A stretch of 64,000 nt of DNA from Acheta domesticus. Taxonomy: Eukaryota > Arthropoda > Insecta > Orthoptera > Gryllidae. Shown in pieces: positions 1 to 11,046 of this stretch (positions within the stretch are counted from its first letter, which is position 1; every line of letters begins with the position of its first letter). The position numbers and the translations under genes are program-made. The stretch covers positions 226,072,612 through 226,136,611 of the forward strand of contig JAHLJT010000631.1 in the NCBI GenBank assembly GCA_031308135.1, read 5' to 3'. The notes under the pieces are model-generated. The model was not told the DNA's origin, did no database searches, and saw only the letters and a list, made by a program, of their open reading frames with translations.

Positions 1-489
1 ACATCCAGTGAACAATATTTCAGTATTTTTACTTTTTAATGGAAAATATAAAGCAATTGACAAATTATTTAAAAATCAATTTTTTATTTTTTCTATCGTT
101 ATGATTAAAAAAGAAGGTGCATAAAAACAATAAAAATTTATATAATATTAAAACATTTATGGGAATATTTCTTTTGAAGAAGGAAGCCCCATTGTTCTTC
201 TGCCACAAACAGAAGAACCGCGCTCTTCTGGAACGAAGCCGCGCTGGGACCTTTTACTTTATTATTTTTTAATTTATTTATCCTTGTTCGACTTATTTAG
301 TCTTTCAATGGTTTTTATAATTACATAATTGTACATATAGAAGTTACATACATGTTTTGGATTGTACAATTCCACATTAACATTTTGGAGGTTAGCCCAT
401 TTAGGGATCTCTAACATACATGAAATATTTTATATACTTGTAACAATTTTATACATAATTGGAATTTTAATAATTATCAATACAGTTTG

Positions 490-757
490 AAACTATTGTC
501 TGCAAATAATGGAGGATGTAACAAGTCTTTAGCATGACGGGTTTTAATTCTAGGTTGTGGGTAGGCTGATTTTCCGAGTGAAAATGTCTTAGTGGGCAGG
601 ACATAAGGGTAAGTTAGTATAGAATTTTGTTGCTAATTTAGTTACCCAAGTTTTTAATGGTACAACAGAGATTTCTTGATGTATTTGTTCATTACTAATG
701 AACCAGGGAGCTTTTAATGTCCACCGCAGAAATTTATTTTGAATGACTTGTATATTT
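490..757 (-). pseudogene. LINE ORF2 C-terminal tail, displaced by a nested insertion
   Basis: Reading the minus strand from 757 gives fragments such as IQVIQNKF and APWFISNEQIHQEIS in alternating frames. These are the sequences expected directly after the TYACQIWGG block found at about 2400. The LINE is therefore continuous across the family A repeat, which was inserted into it. Stops and a few frameshifts are present. Confidence 0.65.
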
Positions 758-2398
758 TTACTTTCCGTATACGTACGTATACACGGAGTGATATACGTAG
801 TATAGGGAAAGTTATGTAATGCTCCGCGAAAAAATGGCCAATTTTCGGCGGAAAAAAAATTAATTACCGGGCCGTGAGAACGAATAATAAGTGGATAAAA
901 CCAGTTTGCTAAATTAAGAAAAAAAAATCCCCTAACACGTGGTGTAGCCAGAAACCCTGTTTTCTAGGTCCTTGATACCGAAAACCCAATTCAAAGGAAA
1001 AACGTCCGTCTGTCCGTCCGTCCGTCCGTCCGTCTGTCCGTCTGTGAACACTGCTAGCGCCTAAACCATACGTACGATTTCTTCCAAAATGGATATTCCC
1101 CGGTCAATCTGGTTCTAGTCGAAGATTTGAGATTTTGAAAACGATTCTTCAAAATTTAGCGGTACTTTATATGTATCCCCCCGGGGATTTTCAAAAATTT
1201 TCTCAAACACGGCTCCAAATTTTTTCTTTAAATTTCTTGTATGAATAGAGTAAAATACACTTTTTAACATGGTATAGGTCCGATTTTCACGTACAGCTCT
1301 GAATTTTCGAAAAATTTTGAAAGTTGAATTTTTTTAGGCGTCTTTCTCCAACTACAAAATTGAAGATAGAGATTTTTTCTTCAAATAAAATTTGTTCTGC
1401 ATATTGAGTTCTTTAATAAAGGTCATGTAAATGTTTTTCACCAATTTTGGTAAGTTTTTCGTGCAATATTGCGTGCAATATGTGCAATTTAAAAAAATTA
1501 CAAAAACAAGATTTTTCTCCAAAAAAGGCTCCAAATTTTTTCTTTAGACTTCTGGTCGGGAGATGTGTAAATGTACCTATCAATGACATAAAAGCCATTT
1601 TGGTCTATCGGTGGTTATTTCAAAAATTACAAAAATGTAAATTTTTTACTTGTCTCTCACGTCGTTAGTATTTACATCATCCGGCGATTTTTTCACATTA
1701 TTAGATTTACGAGTATATATGCTTTAAATAATGTTAAGTAACGTTTTCTCGAAAACACTATCGTTTTCTGTGAAAAATAGCTCAAATTTCGGCATTTTCA
1801 GAAAAGCTCAAACGCCATTTTCTCGTATATGGCAGCAAATTTTTTTCTTGAAACTTTTGCAACGGATAGTGCTAATTACACTCTTTAGTATAGCGTAAAG
1901 TTTATTTTGATTTTTTTTGTTTTTTCAAAAATTACATAATTGTAATTTTTTTTGGAATATCTCTCACATATTTAATATGCACATTACCAGCAATTTGTAA
2001 AGATTATTATATTTGTGAGTAATATATTTGTAAGTGCTTCAAATAACTTCAAATAAAGTATTTCGAAAACTCAAAAATTTTCTGTGAAAATGAGCTTCAA
2101 ATTTTGCATTTTTAGTAGTGCTAAAATGCCATTTTCTCTTAAAGGGCACATAATTTTTAAAAGAAAATTGCGATTTACGGCTAGGTTTCTGTGTTCTTTA
2201 ATATTCTAAAATTAATATTTTCCTTCTACCAATAGGAAACCGAAAAATTAAGAAAAATGACAAAAAATGTACTTTTCGGGGTGATAGATGGTAGCTGGCA
2301 AGAAAGTGTATGTCGCAATTCCGAATAGCTAGCGAAGACCCAGGAAAATAGAAAACTAATACGGGAAAGTCTGTGCCATTCTGTAGCCACCACTAGTT
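758..2398 (+). repeat. Family A dispersed repeat, copy 1 (possible Helitron/HINE-like element)
   Basis: The copy opens with the palindrome GTATACGTACGTATAC at about 766-781. It has a TCCG/TCTG microsatellite at about 1006-1044 and then about four degenerate internal units marked by a recurring gctccaaattttttcttta motif at about 1207, 1525, 1829 and 2140, spaced about 310 bp apart. It ends in ctgtagccaccactag at 2398. No transposase-like ORF is present. It splits a LINE coding region with no obvious long target duplication. Other copies are at 11047, 20243, 43850, 46060, 48395 and 59611. A non-autonomous Helitron/HINE is the best guess (CTAG end, no TSD, central microsatellite and internal repeats), but this is inference. 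Confidence 0.75.
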
Positions 2399-3588
2399 GA
2401 AATTGGTAGGGGCTGTACCTCCCCATATTTGACAGGCATATGTAAGAGAGTGCCGAATGATGTATCTAAAGACGGATAGTGATGTTTCTATGTTAATTTT
2501 AGAATTTTTATTAATCAGAGGATATAATTTTAACATTTTAATAAATGTGTTGTTAGCTATTCTTGAAACATGATCTTTCCATGTTAATTTTTTATCAATT
2601 AGTAATCCTAAATATTTGGCCGGGGTTGTACATCGAAGCCATTTTATCGCTTTATTATTCAAAATTAAAGGGTACATTGGTTTTAGTCCTTTTAGTGAAA
2701 ATACTTTTGCTTGGCATTTATTAGGGGTAATAGTTATGTTCCATTGTTGAAGACATTTAGAAAGTATGTTCAAGTCAGTTTGTAATATGTCTCGACTTAT
2801 TGATAGGTTTTATGTACAGTAAAAACTGCAGTATCATCCGCAAAGAGAGCTATTTCAGAATTATGAAAAGTTGGGACATCAGAAATGAATATATTAATAT
2901 ATGAATATATATTATATGAATATATTATAGTTTCTGGGTTGATGGCCCCCATCTCGCTCAGGTTTTTCGTCCAGTTTCCCTGATCCTTGAGCAAATGCTG
3001 AGATGGTCCCTTGTTTTGCTTCTGGACATAAATGTAACTTGTGGACATAAATGTATTTGTGCACGTCTTCTGAATTTCAGTGGGAAATATAGTTATTCAA
3101 ATTATCGTTTTTCATATTATCGCGGCAAAAAGTATTATTCTTTCATGAAGAACATGAGGGTTCAGGGCAGGAATTTATAGCTAATTTACCCTTGAAAATA
3201 TATTTTATTATATAGGAGCGAATATTTTGTCAACAAAACTCGAAATAAAAAAACTCTCTTTTCTGTATTCAAAATTCGACTAAAATATGGTTTAGGATAG
3301 AGACCACAGAATTATGAAAACGTGCACAAAATTCACTTCTCCCCATAGCTCGTCATACGCAGTTTTAACTGTTTTTTGACGTAAATAAATAAATAAATAA
3401 ATAAATAAGGTTGGAGAAAGTGTAGACCCCTGAGGGACTCCAGCATATATTGGATGATTTGCAGATATTTCTGTATTAACTTGAACTCTAAAACTTCTAG
3501 ATGTGAGGAAACTTTTAATTATTTGTTGTAGGTAATAAGGAAAGCCAGTTTGTCGCATTTTATAAAGAAGACCAGTATGGCCAGACAC
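2393..3588 (-). pseudogene. LINE ORF2, reverse transcriptase region
   Basis: The segment 3410-3588 encodes GHTGLLYKMRQTGFPYYLQQ and then GVPQGSTLSPTLF, the RT motif around the fingers/palm junction. Coding then jumps over the insertion at 2890-3408 and resumes with FISDVPTF and the catalytic FADDTAVF box (about 2825-2885). 2393-2773 continues with the thumb-side region (KYLGLLIDKKLTWKDHV; TYACQIWGG). The catalytic Asp pair is visible, but the frame is broken between blocks. Coding stops at 2398 where a family A repeat is inserted, and resumes at about 757. Confidence 0.8.
2890..3408 (+). mobile_element. Nested insertion with (AAAT)n tail inside the LINE
   Basis: About 500 bp separates two RT blocks that are adjacent in intact LINEs (PTLF and FISDVPTF). 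The plus-strand sequence ends in six or seven AAAT units at about 3380-3408, so it looks like the 3' end of another retroposon in plus orientation. It has no tRNA-like boxes that I can see. It contains ggacataaatgta twice in tandem (about 3026-3053). Source family not recognised. Confidence 0.5.
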
Positions 3589-4168
3589 TGTCGAATGCTT
3601 TTTCTATATCAATAAATAATGTGCGAGTATGATATGACTTTTGAAAATTTGATGCTATATGATCTGTTAGTCTTAATAGTTGATGTGTTGTGGAATGATT
3701 GTTGCGGAAACCAAACTGTGCATGGGGAATTATGTTATTTTGATTAATAAATTTATTTAATCTAGCTAAGATTGCTTTTTCAAAAATTTTTGATAAAGTA
3801 GGAAGGAGACTTATAGGTCTATAATTTTCAGTTTAAGTATGGTCATTATTTGGTTTTGGAATAGGTATTACTGATGCAATTTTCCAGGATTTAGGGAAGT
3901 AGTTCACTCGTAAGTAAGAATTGTATATTGAAGTGAGTGAAACTTATTACTTATGGGGGTAGTTTTTTAATATAATATTAAAGATCTTATCAATTCCTGG
4001 GAATTTTTTTATTTTTCAGTTTCTTAATAAAAAATAATTTCAGATGGTGAAATAAATTGTATTCTTTCTGGTACTGTATAAAAGGGTCTGTTAATTCTTG
4101 TGAAATATAATTAGAAAATGAAGAATTTAAAGAAGAGTTATTAGAGAAGGTCATTTCAAAGTGTGTTG

Positions 4169-5272
4169 CTAAGGCTTTTTCTTCATCAGTAGTGGCACTG
4201 TGTTTCCTGTTTTTAATGTCAAAATTTGTTGTTTATCATTAGTTATTACTTTTATAGCTGACCATAGTGAAGAAGAGTTAGGTTGTAATTGAGATGTAAA
4301 ATTATTAAACTGTGTTAGTCTATGAGATTCCAATTTATTTTTAACTTTCCTTGTTAGCATGTTTAGAGTAGTTTTAATTGATGGATTACGAGTTATTTTC
4401 CATATTCTTCTTATTCTGTGTTTATAAGTAATTAGGTTTAGTAAACTTTTCGGTATTTGATTTGTTAATATTTTTTGTGATAATGTTGTTTAGATGTAGA
4501 GTGTTGAATTGCTGTATATATGTTATTTGAAAGTTTGAAATTACTAGGTCAATGTCCTCAGTTGTATATAGTTGATATGGGTATGAGTCTAAATTTATTA
4601 TGCTTGCCTGAAAATGATCCCAATTAATCGGATCCGCAAATAAGAGAGTTGCGAGAATAGCTGGCTGGAGAAATTTTATGAAAAGTTATCAAAATCGGAT
4701 CATGATCCGAATTTAAGGCTGGAATTGGGTATTGAAATATTGGAATGTTTACATTCTTCGACAGTATTATGCCGAGTATGGATTTAAATTTGTATTATAA
4801 GGATAATGAGTGGGTTGAACTGGAGCGTGAATTGTCCAACACTGTTGTGGGAATGTTAAACAGTACTTTTCCCTGAGGGGTGGTAGTTCTACATTCCCAT
4901 GCTCTGTGTTTTGAGTTTGGATCACCCATTAAAATTATTTTGTCATTGTTAGTAAAATTGTATTTAGAATGCTAATTGGTAGTAGCCTGTTTGGAGGTTT
5001 ATAGGCAGAAATTATTGTTATCTTTCCAATGGAAAGAGTTTTTTGAATGGCAACCGTTTCTAGGTCTTTTGAAGTTGGTACTGATATGTTAGTATGAATA
5101 AGCTTTCTTTTTATAATTATAGCTACTCCCCCACCATTATGGGTCGAGAGTCTGTCTTTTCTGTAAATTTTGTATCCTGGTATATTAATCTTTAAATTGT
5201 TGTTAAGATGTGTTCCTGTACTAATCCATTGGCGTTCCAATTACCTAATATAAGTTTAGAATTGTTGTCCAT
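4169..5272 (-). pseudogene. LINE ORF2, endonuclease region (5' part)
   Basis: An ATG at 5272 opens MDNNSKLILGNWNANGL, the usual start of Jockey-type AP endonucleases (the N-W-N-A-N-G-L block). After a frameshift, 4935-5240 encodes PGYKIYRKDR, then GGGVAIIIKR and ISAYKPPN, blocks typical of the same endonuclease. 4169-4360 gives a linker region (SSSLWSAIK) found between endonuclease and reverse transcriptase. The stretch between 4360 and 4935 has only interrupted coding. In intact elements the enzyme nicks target DNA to prime reverse transcription; here it is broken by stops and indels. Confidence 0.7.
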
Positions 5273-6748
5273 TGTTTAATATTGTTGGTAATATTTGTTG
5301 AATTAATTTATGTATTTGTGGAACTAATATGTTTATTACTTGGGATGTTATAATTGGAATTATGGAATTGGAATTAGTTGGCTGAGCAGATGAAATGGAA
5401 TATCTATTCCTGAGGACATTTTGTGATTCTAATGGTACTGTTGGTAAATTTGGAAAATTTCTTGTATTATTTATGTTAGGGGGAATATTTGAAAAACCTG
5501 TGTTTTGAGGATTTGATTTGGGCTGAAAATTAAATTGCATAGACATTTCTGCTGAGGAAGATTTTGAAGAATCATATGTTTTAGTACTTATCGTTTTAAA
5601 ATATTCGCATCCTCTATAATTTGCAGTGTGGTTTTATGAAAATGAACACATTTAGGAGTTTGAGTTTTTGGTTTATTACATTTTGAATAGTGATGATAAT
5701 CAACACATCTTACACATCTTGGTTCTAACTTACAATTCGCTTGGGTGAAATTTATTCTCTGACAGTTTTTGCATTGAATTGGGAAGTTGATTTTATTTCT
5801 TATTTTAACTTTAACTACACTGTTAAATAGTCTGTTTAATTTAAGTATTTCTCTACCTTGATCATTGTCTACAAGTTCAATTGAACAAATTTCTAATTGT
5901 TTTCTTTTTTCCCAAAAAGTCTGTAGACAGAGTTAATTGGGAAAAATTGATTACTTAGTTCTGCTTTAATTTCGTCATTGGTATAAGAGACTGGTACATC
6001 ATACAAAAGGACCGAAAGTGTTTTTTTAGTTGGGTCTCTATATGAGAAGTACGTTTTGTTTTCGAATCACAAAAACGACGACATTTTCGAAAATCTTCAA
6101 GTGAAGTAAATAATATTGATATATGGTTTTGAGTAATTTTTGTTGAAAAATCATTAGCAACAATGTTTTTAACTTCCGATACAAATGCAGAAAAATTGTG
6201 AATAATTTCTGGAGTTTTTGAGACATTAATTGGTGGGATTTTGATATTGACTGAGTTTACATTTTCGCTTTCTTCTAAGTCTGAATTTACGCTTTCCCCT
6301 TCTTCAGTTTCCTCTGGTAAATGTTCAAATCTGTTTCCTGTTGGTAAATTATAGCTCATTTCCCCTTGTTCATTAGAATCCGTTAATAACCCTCGCTTCC
6401 TTTTCGTGCGACTGCACTCACCTTGTAATGAAAAAAATTCATGTTGCACACTAACAGATTGATTTAAATAGTTACCTTGATTTAACTGTTGTGAATATAA
6501 TAAATCATGTTGGGCCTGCTGTAGTTGAAGTTGGAGTTGCTGTGACTGTTGCTGAATAGTAGAATTTGTTGTTCTAATACACAAATTTTTGCACTTTGCA
6601 CTTGCGATAAATCTTCATATGTTGCTTGAACTGGGATGGATTGCACTGGTTCGCCGTTGGGCGACGTTCCGCTACCATTCTGAACATAAGTGGCGTCCAT
6701 TGCGCTTCGAATCAGTTGCCCCGTAGTTGAGCAACTACCTGTGGCCAT
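5256..6748 (-). pseudogene. LINE ORF1 (gag-like, zinc-knuckle protein), frameshifted
   Basis: ORF1 starts at an ATG near 6748 (MATGSCSTTG) and continues after a frameshift near 6580 into a Gln-rich stretch (about 6500-6570) and an acidic segment rich in Glu and Ser (about 6240-6310). At about 5600-5790 comes a Cys/His-rich block (CKNCQRINF, CVRCVDYHHYSKC, CVHFH) that matches the tandem CCHC-type knuckles of Jockey-group ORF1 proteins, with some ligands altered. The C-terminal tail (5256-5546) is rich in Asn, Pro and Ile and ends at a stop at 5256, overlapping the ORF2 start at 5272. In this family ORF1 binds the element's RNA in the ribonucleoprotein. At least two frameshifts make it non-functional. 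Confidence 0.75.
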
Positions 6749-7024
6749 TAACTATAGTAATTTAATAAGTTAACTTTTCCACAACTGAAAGAAAATACAC
6801 TGTTTTCAAAATTCGGCACTGTTCACACCGCTCACGCGAACGGCACAATCACTAGCCACCTTTTACGTTTCCATCCGCTTTCACCAGGCCCTGACCTTTC
6901 CAGGACATCGGTTGCGACCCGTCTCGACCTCTTCCTTCGAACCGGATATCCTGTGGGGGCTACAATTCAACACTGCTTCTATCACTAGGGGGATTGCTCC
7001 AGAGTGGTCACGTAGACTTTAGGC

Positions 7025-7298
7025 CAGGGCTATCCAAATTAGAAAGGCTTATGGACTACATATCAAATTCTAGTTAAGTCTCGGTCGCTCGATCGCTAGA
7101 TACAACTTTTATTCAGCATACTTAATGAATAATGTACATACAACGAGAAAAATAATACATCATTAAATAAAAATAAGATTAATTCTGCAATTGTATTGTA
7201 TTTGGTTGTTATAATAAATTTTTTCAAAGCAGTCGCGGGCCGCATTTAAAGATCCAGCGGGCGCATACAGCCCGCGGACCGCCAGTTGGAAAGTCCTG
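7025..7298. mobile_element. hAT-like short inverted-repeat element (MITE)
   Basis: The left end CAGGGCTATCCAA and the complement of the right end, CAGGACTTTCCAA, match at 11 of 13 positions. Just inside the right end is gcgggccgcattt, a subterminal motif common in hAT short elements. The element is about 274 bp with no ORF. The flanking 8 bp (ctttaggc and ccctatgc) do not match well, so an 8-bp target duplication is not confirmed. Confidence 0.5.
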
Positions 7299-7580
7299 CC
7301 CTATGCCTTTATCCACACACCCCTCCAGCGCACAAGTACACCTTCGGGTTGGCATCCGCAATATGCCAGAAAGCAATACCCCACCGGGCCGCTTCCCCAA
7401 TTAAGCCCGGGTGGGGCCACTGCCAGCTCAGAGACACAAGCGGTCCGAGCTAGCACCGGAATCCACCCACCCAAACAACCAACCCCACCCACACTCTCCC
7501 CTGCTCGCTCGCCAACTCATCCCCAATCCCCATTACCCCATTCCTCGACCGCCAGACTGCCAACTCACACACCACACACA

Positions 7581-7934
7581 CGCCCGTCCGCCCGTCCGCC
7601 CGTCCGCCCGTCCGCCCGTCCGCCCGTCCGCCCGTCCGCCCGTCCGCCCGTCCGCCCGTCCGCCCGTCCGCCCGTCCGCCCGTCCGCCCGTCCGCCCGTC
7701 CGCCCGTCCGCCCGTCCGCCCGTCCGCCCGTCCGCCCGTCCGCCCGTCCGCCCGTCCGCCCGTCCGCCCGTCCGCCCGTCCGCCCGTCCGCCCGTCCGCC
7801 CGTCCGCCCGTCCGCCCGTCCGCCCGTCCGCCCGTCCGCCCGTCCGCCCGTCCGCCCGTCCGCCCGTCCGCCCGTCCGCCCGTCCGCCCGTCCGCCCGTC
7901 CGCCCGTCCGCCCGTCCGCCCGTCCGCCCGTCCA
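7581..7934. repeat. 8-bp microsatellite (CGTCCGCC)n
   Basis: About 44 near-perfect copies of an 8-bp unit. All frames are open on both strands, giving spurious Arg-Pro-Ser-Val or Gly-Arg-Ala-Asp proteins. The array is entirely G+C and T on the plus strand, with C/G-rich asymmetry. Confidence 0.97.
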
Positions 7935-8723
7935 CGCACCCAGCAGCCCGCCCGACTCCCCGCCGTTGCCAGGATGTCAAAGGCCTCCATTCGATTCCCG
8001 ACTCTCTTGAGAACAAAGGCTCCTCGAGCCAAGAATTGCCCGCGGTTGCTTCAGAATCTGCGCACAGATGGACTTCGCTCTGCGTCGGCGGCGAGCGACC
8101 CGCCGCGCGCCGTGCCTGTCACTCTGGTGATGTGTTCATTTGTATGTCATATCGTCTACAATATCGGTAAATTCAATGTCCAGCATGCATTCTCGGAATT
8201 AAAAGACGCCCCCCGTCGCGCGATGCCTCCGGCGGATGGAGGGGCCCTTGACCAATCAGGGGCCGCCGTGGCGCGTCCCCTGCGCTTGACGGTTCCTGCA
8301 TGGGGGTTGGAAGGGGCTCAGTTCGTCGGAGGTATCGATTGCGAGCGGTGCATTACTCTTGTCCGCCGAGAAGACCATACTCTTGTCAGCAGCCTCTCCC
8401 TATCTACTCTCTCCTCTTCCTCCCGGTGACGGACTGTGTCAACTTGGGAACCGCTGTAGAGCCAATGTAACAACGTGGGGGACAATAAACTGTAGTAACA
8501 TAGGTACAATCTCCCTCATCAAACTTGGCAGAAACTGCCCCAAACCGAACCGAATATGCCGATTATGCTCGCGATTTCCTAAAGATAAATTCAGACCTCC
8601 AATATATTCAACAGCGGTAATTTCCAACATCTGATAATATAGTATTAACATCCAACTATTATATTCAAAGACAAGTTGCAAGTTGCATAAATTTCATATC
8701 AGTGAAACTGAATTTTACAATTA
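7935..8723. other. GC-rich unassigned stretch
   Basis: GC content is high from 7935 to about 8480, then falls. Possible transcription-related signals (aataaa at about 8484, a pyrimidine-rich run at 8385-8425) would fit a solo LTR or an exon, but no end repeats, domains or splice-bounded coding are convincing. Short open frames here have no recognisable motif. Confidence 0.3.
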
Positions 8724-9488
8724 CAGTAATCCCTCAGCATTCGCAAGAGTTACGTTCCTGAAAATAATCGCGAATGTCAAATCCGCGAATATTGAGTCTA
8801 TCTTTTAATTAAAAAACTTGGGTTAGGTTCCCGGATAAATGATAACAATTGCAGTAGAACTGAGTCGGCACTAGTACAAACAAAATTCGCAATTAATATC
8901 CTAAAGAGAAGAAATAAAACAATATTTGAAACTTATTTCAATGTTGAAAGTGATTGGATACAGGATTTGATTATTTTTTGTTTTATCACCCTACTCATTC
9001 TAATATCCAAATGTGGAAGAGTTGCTGCTTCTATTTCTCTCCAGGACGTAGTTTCGTTTCCGTTAGTTCATCATTACGTTCGAAGGGGGTTTTCTTTACT
9101 GATAATTTCCCGAAGCTACTCTTCAGTGAAATCTTTGCAATGACAGATGCACAGAATCTGAATGACTTTTCTGTTCGTGTGGCTAAAACCCTTACCTCCA
9201 ACTTGACGCAAGTGAATTGAGTTATTTTATAATTTGGTTTTTCTATTAATGCGAATTGACATTACAAATTTGAGGTTTTTGCAGAACGTGATCCTCCAGC
9301 TCCGGTGTCTGTCAAGTTTCCCAGTTCGGTTCCCAAATGACGCTGATAAAGGAAATGAAATGTGCTCGCTTAAAAGAAAATGTACGACTGAAAGACGCAC
9401 TCGCGAATGTTAAAACTGGTAGCATTTCTCTAATCGCGAATGTTCGGAACTCGCGAATAGCGAATCCGCGGATGTCGAGGGGTTACTG
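8724..9488. mobile_element. pogo/Tigger-like non-autonomous DNA transposon
   Basis: The left end CAGTAATCCCTC and the complement of the right end CAGTAACCCCTC are inverted repeats flanked by TA on both sides (8722-8723 and 9489-9490), the Tc1/mariner target duplication. The subterminal regions also mirror each other, with several copies of tcgcgaatgt and ccgcgaat. This type of end (CAGT-N-N-CCCTC followed by CG-rich motifs) is typical of the pogo/Tigger group. At 765 bp it is too short for a transposase. The 88-codon plus-strand frame at 8954-9220 has no transposase motif. Confidence 0.75.
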
Positions 9489-9490
9489 TA

Positions 9491-11046
9491 TCTTCTGAAA
9501 ACAAAAGCCTATTACAATCAAAACAATTGGCGTGAGAATAATTGACAAACCATTAATACGTAATAGGTTAACACCCCTGAAAGGTACTAATGCAAAACAG
9601 GAGGTAATAAGAAAAGGTCTAATCTGGGTAGTATACTTGCTAGGGGGGAGGGAGGTGGCAGACTGGAGCGAATGGCCGCTGAGCGGTGGCTGTCTCGGAG
9701 AACGTGAAACAAGAGATCGCGTAAAGCCTATTGCCTAGTCGATTCGCTATCTTGCGATTCTAAGTGACGACAAATTGTGATCTTTCGACATCACATGCAA
9801 ACAGGAGAGCAAGTAAAGGTATCTAAGTTTTTCATTCGGAGGAAGAATTATTAACATCACAGCAATAGGGTTGTCGCTAGAACTGAACGTGACTGGATCC
9901 GATCGAATTTCTGTTACGCCTGAGAGTGAGAAAATTGCCTTTAGTTGATACAAGTTATTGGAAAGTCGATATATCTCCTTTGGATATATGTTAAAATTCG
10001 ATGAATCACTTGGCCAAACAAACCCTGAATTATCGTATTTTGAAAAACTTTTCCTCTATTAACATCACGTAGACTACAAATAGAATCATTCAAAGAAAGT
10101 CTGACGACAAAACATATCACGTGGAACGCATCCAATTAAAGAAGGGACAAGAGAATAATTTATTATCCGAATAATATATGTATGAATTATGATAACTTCT
10201 TATGACAATTGCTAAAGCTAAAGAAGAATATTCTTGAAGTGAAAGAGGTTGGGCAGGAAGCCTTTGATATATTCATGACTTTATTTCACTTCCGGCGTAG
10301 TGTCTTTATGGATTAAAGGATTGGAGAAGAATTAATCCGATAGATGTCCTATCTGACTTCCTGAAATCCAGTGACATTAATTACAAATTGCAACGTAATC
10401 TACTTAGAAAAACTTTAGTCAGAAATTTCTCATTGCGAACATACATCACGTTTCAGAGGCTTTGATGAACTTTACCCTTTTGTAATCTTATTTGACATGT
10501 TAGTCATACACACTGATGTGATATGCATCCTTTAAATTTTATAGTACCTAGATAAGCAAATATTAATTTCCAATACAGCGTAATTAGAGAATCCGAAAGA
10601 TAATTTATGTAACAAATAACTAAAAACAGTAGTGATCTGACAAAATACTATCTTAATACAGTTGAATATTTTTTATTGGAAAATTGATGAAAATAATAAA
10701 ATAATGCGTTACTCAAGTTATTTTGGTGTCGTCTGTCAACCGAAGTAATTAATTTTTGCTTCCGTTGTAAATCTTTAGTTACGGTATATCGGCTCACTCA
10801 CCATACAAACAATAATAAGATGCTATTCTATACATATAATTCTGCAACACGGAGCAGTAATGACATCATTATTGAAGAGCTGAAGTCCATGTTTTGTCGA
10901 GAACTGATTATTCAAAGGACTTGATGGCGAAAACAAAGAGAGTGAAAGACTAGGAAGGTAGACTCTTTTTTTTCTTTAGAAAATTCAGTGAAAAATTTCG
11001 TCATTTTTGCATGTTAAATGACTTGAATTTCAAGAAGATACATTGT
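9491..11046. other. No gene seen
   Basis: AT-rich DNA with only short random frames. No repeat ends, tRNA boxes or coding motifs recognised. Confidence 0.5.

Larger units (their letters stand above)
480..6748 (-). mobile_element. Jockey-like non-LTR retrotransposon (LINE), degraded, with two nested insertions
   Basis: On the minus strand a gag-like ORF1 with zinc knuckles is followed by an ORF2 with an AP-type endonuclease start and a reverse transcriptase. This is the order seen in the Jockey group of LINEs. The reading frame is broken many times, so the element is dead. The body is interrupted at 758-2398 by a family A repeat and at about 2890-3408 by another insertion; the coding sense resumes on the far side of each. 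The final part of ORF2 lies at about 490-757, and the 3' UTR probably continues to about 180-250. The non-coding leader may extend to about 7020. The clade call rests on motif order and similarity recalled from the family, not on a search. Confidence 0.85.

Noticed and set aside
7411..8032. Long open frames on both strands rich in Arg, Pro, Ser or in Gly, Arg, Ala, Asp
   Set aside because: They arise from the 8-bp (CGTCCGCC)n array, which has no stop codon in any frame.
8030..8500. Possible solo LTR
   Set aside because: No TG...CA ends with a short target duplication could be defined; kept only as unassigned GC-rich DNA.
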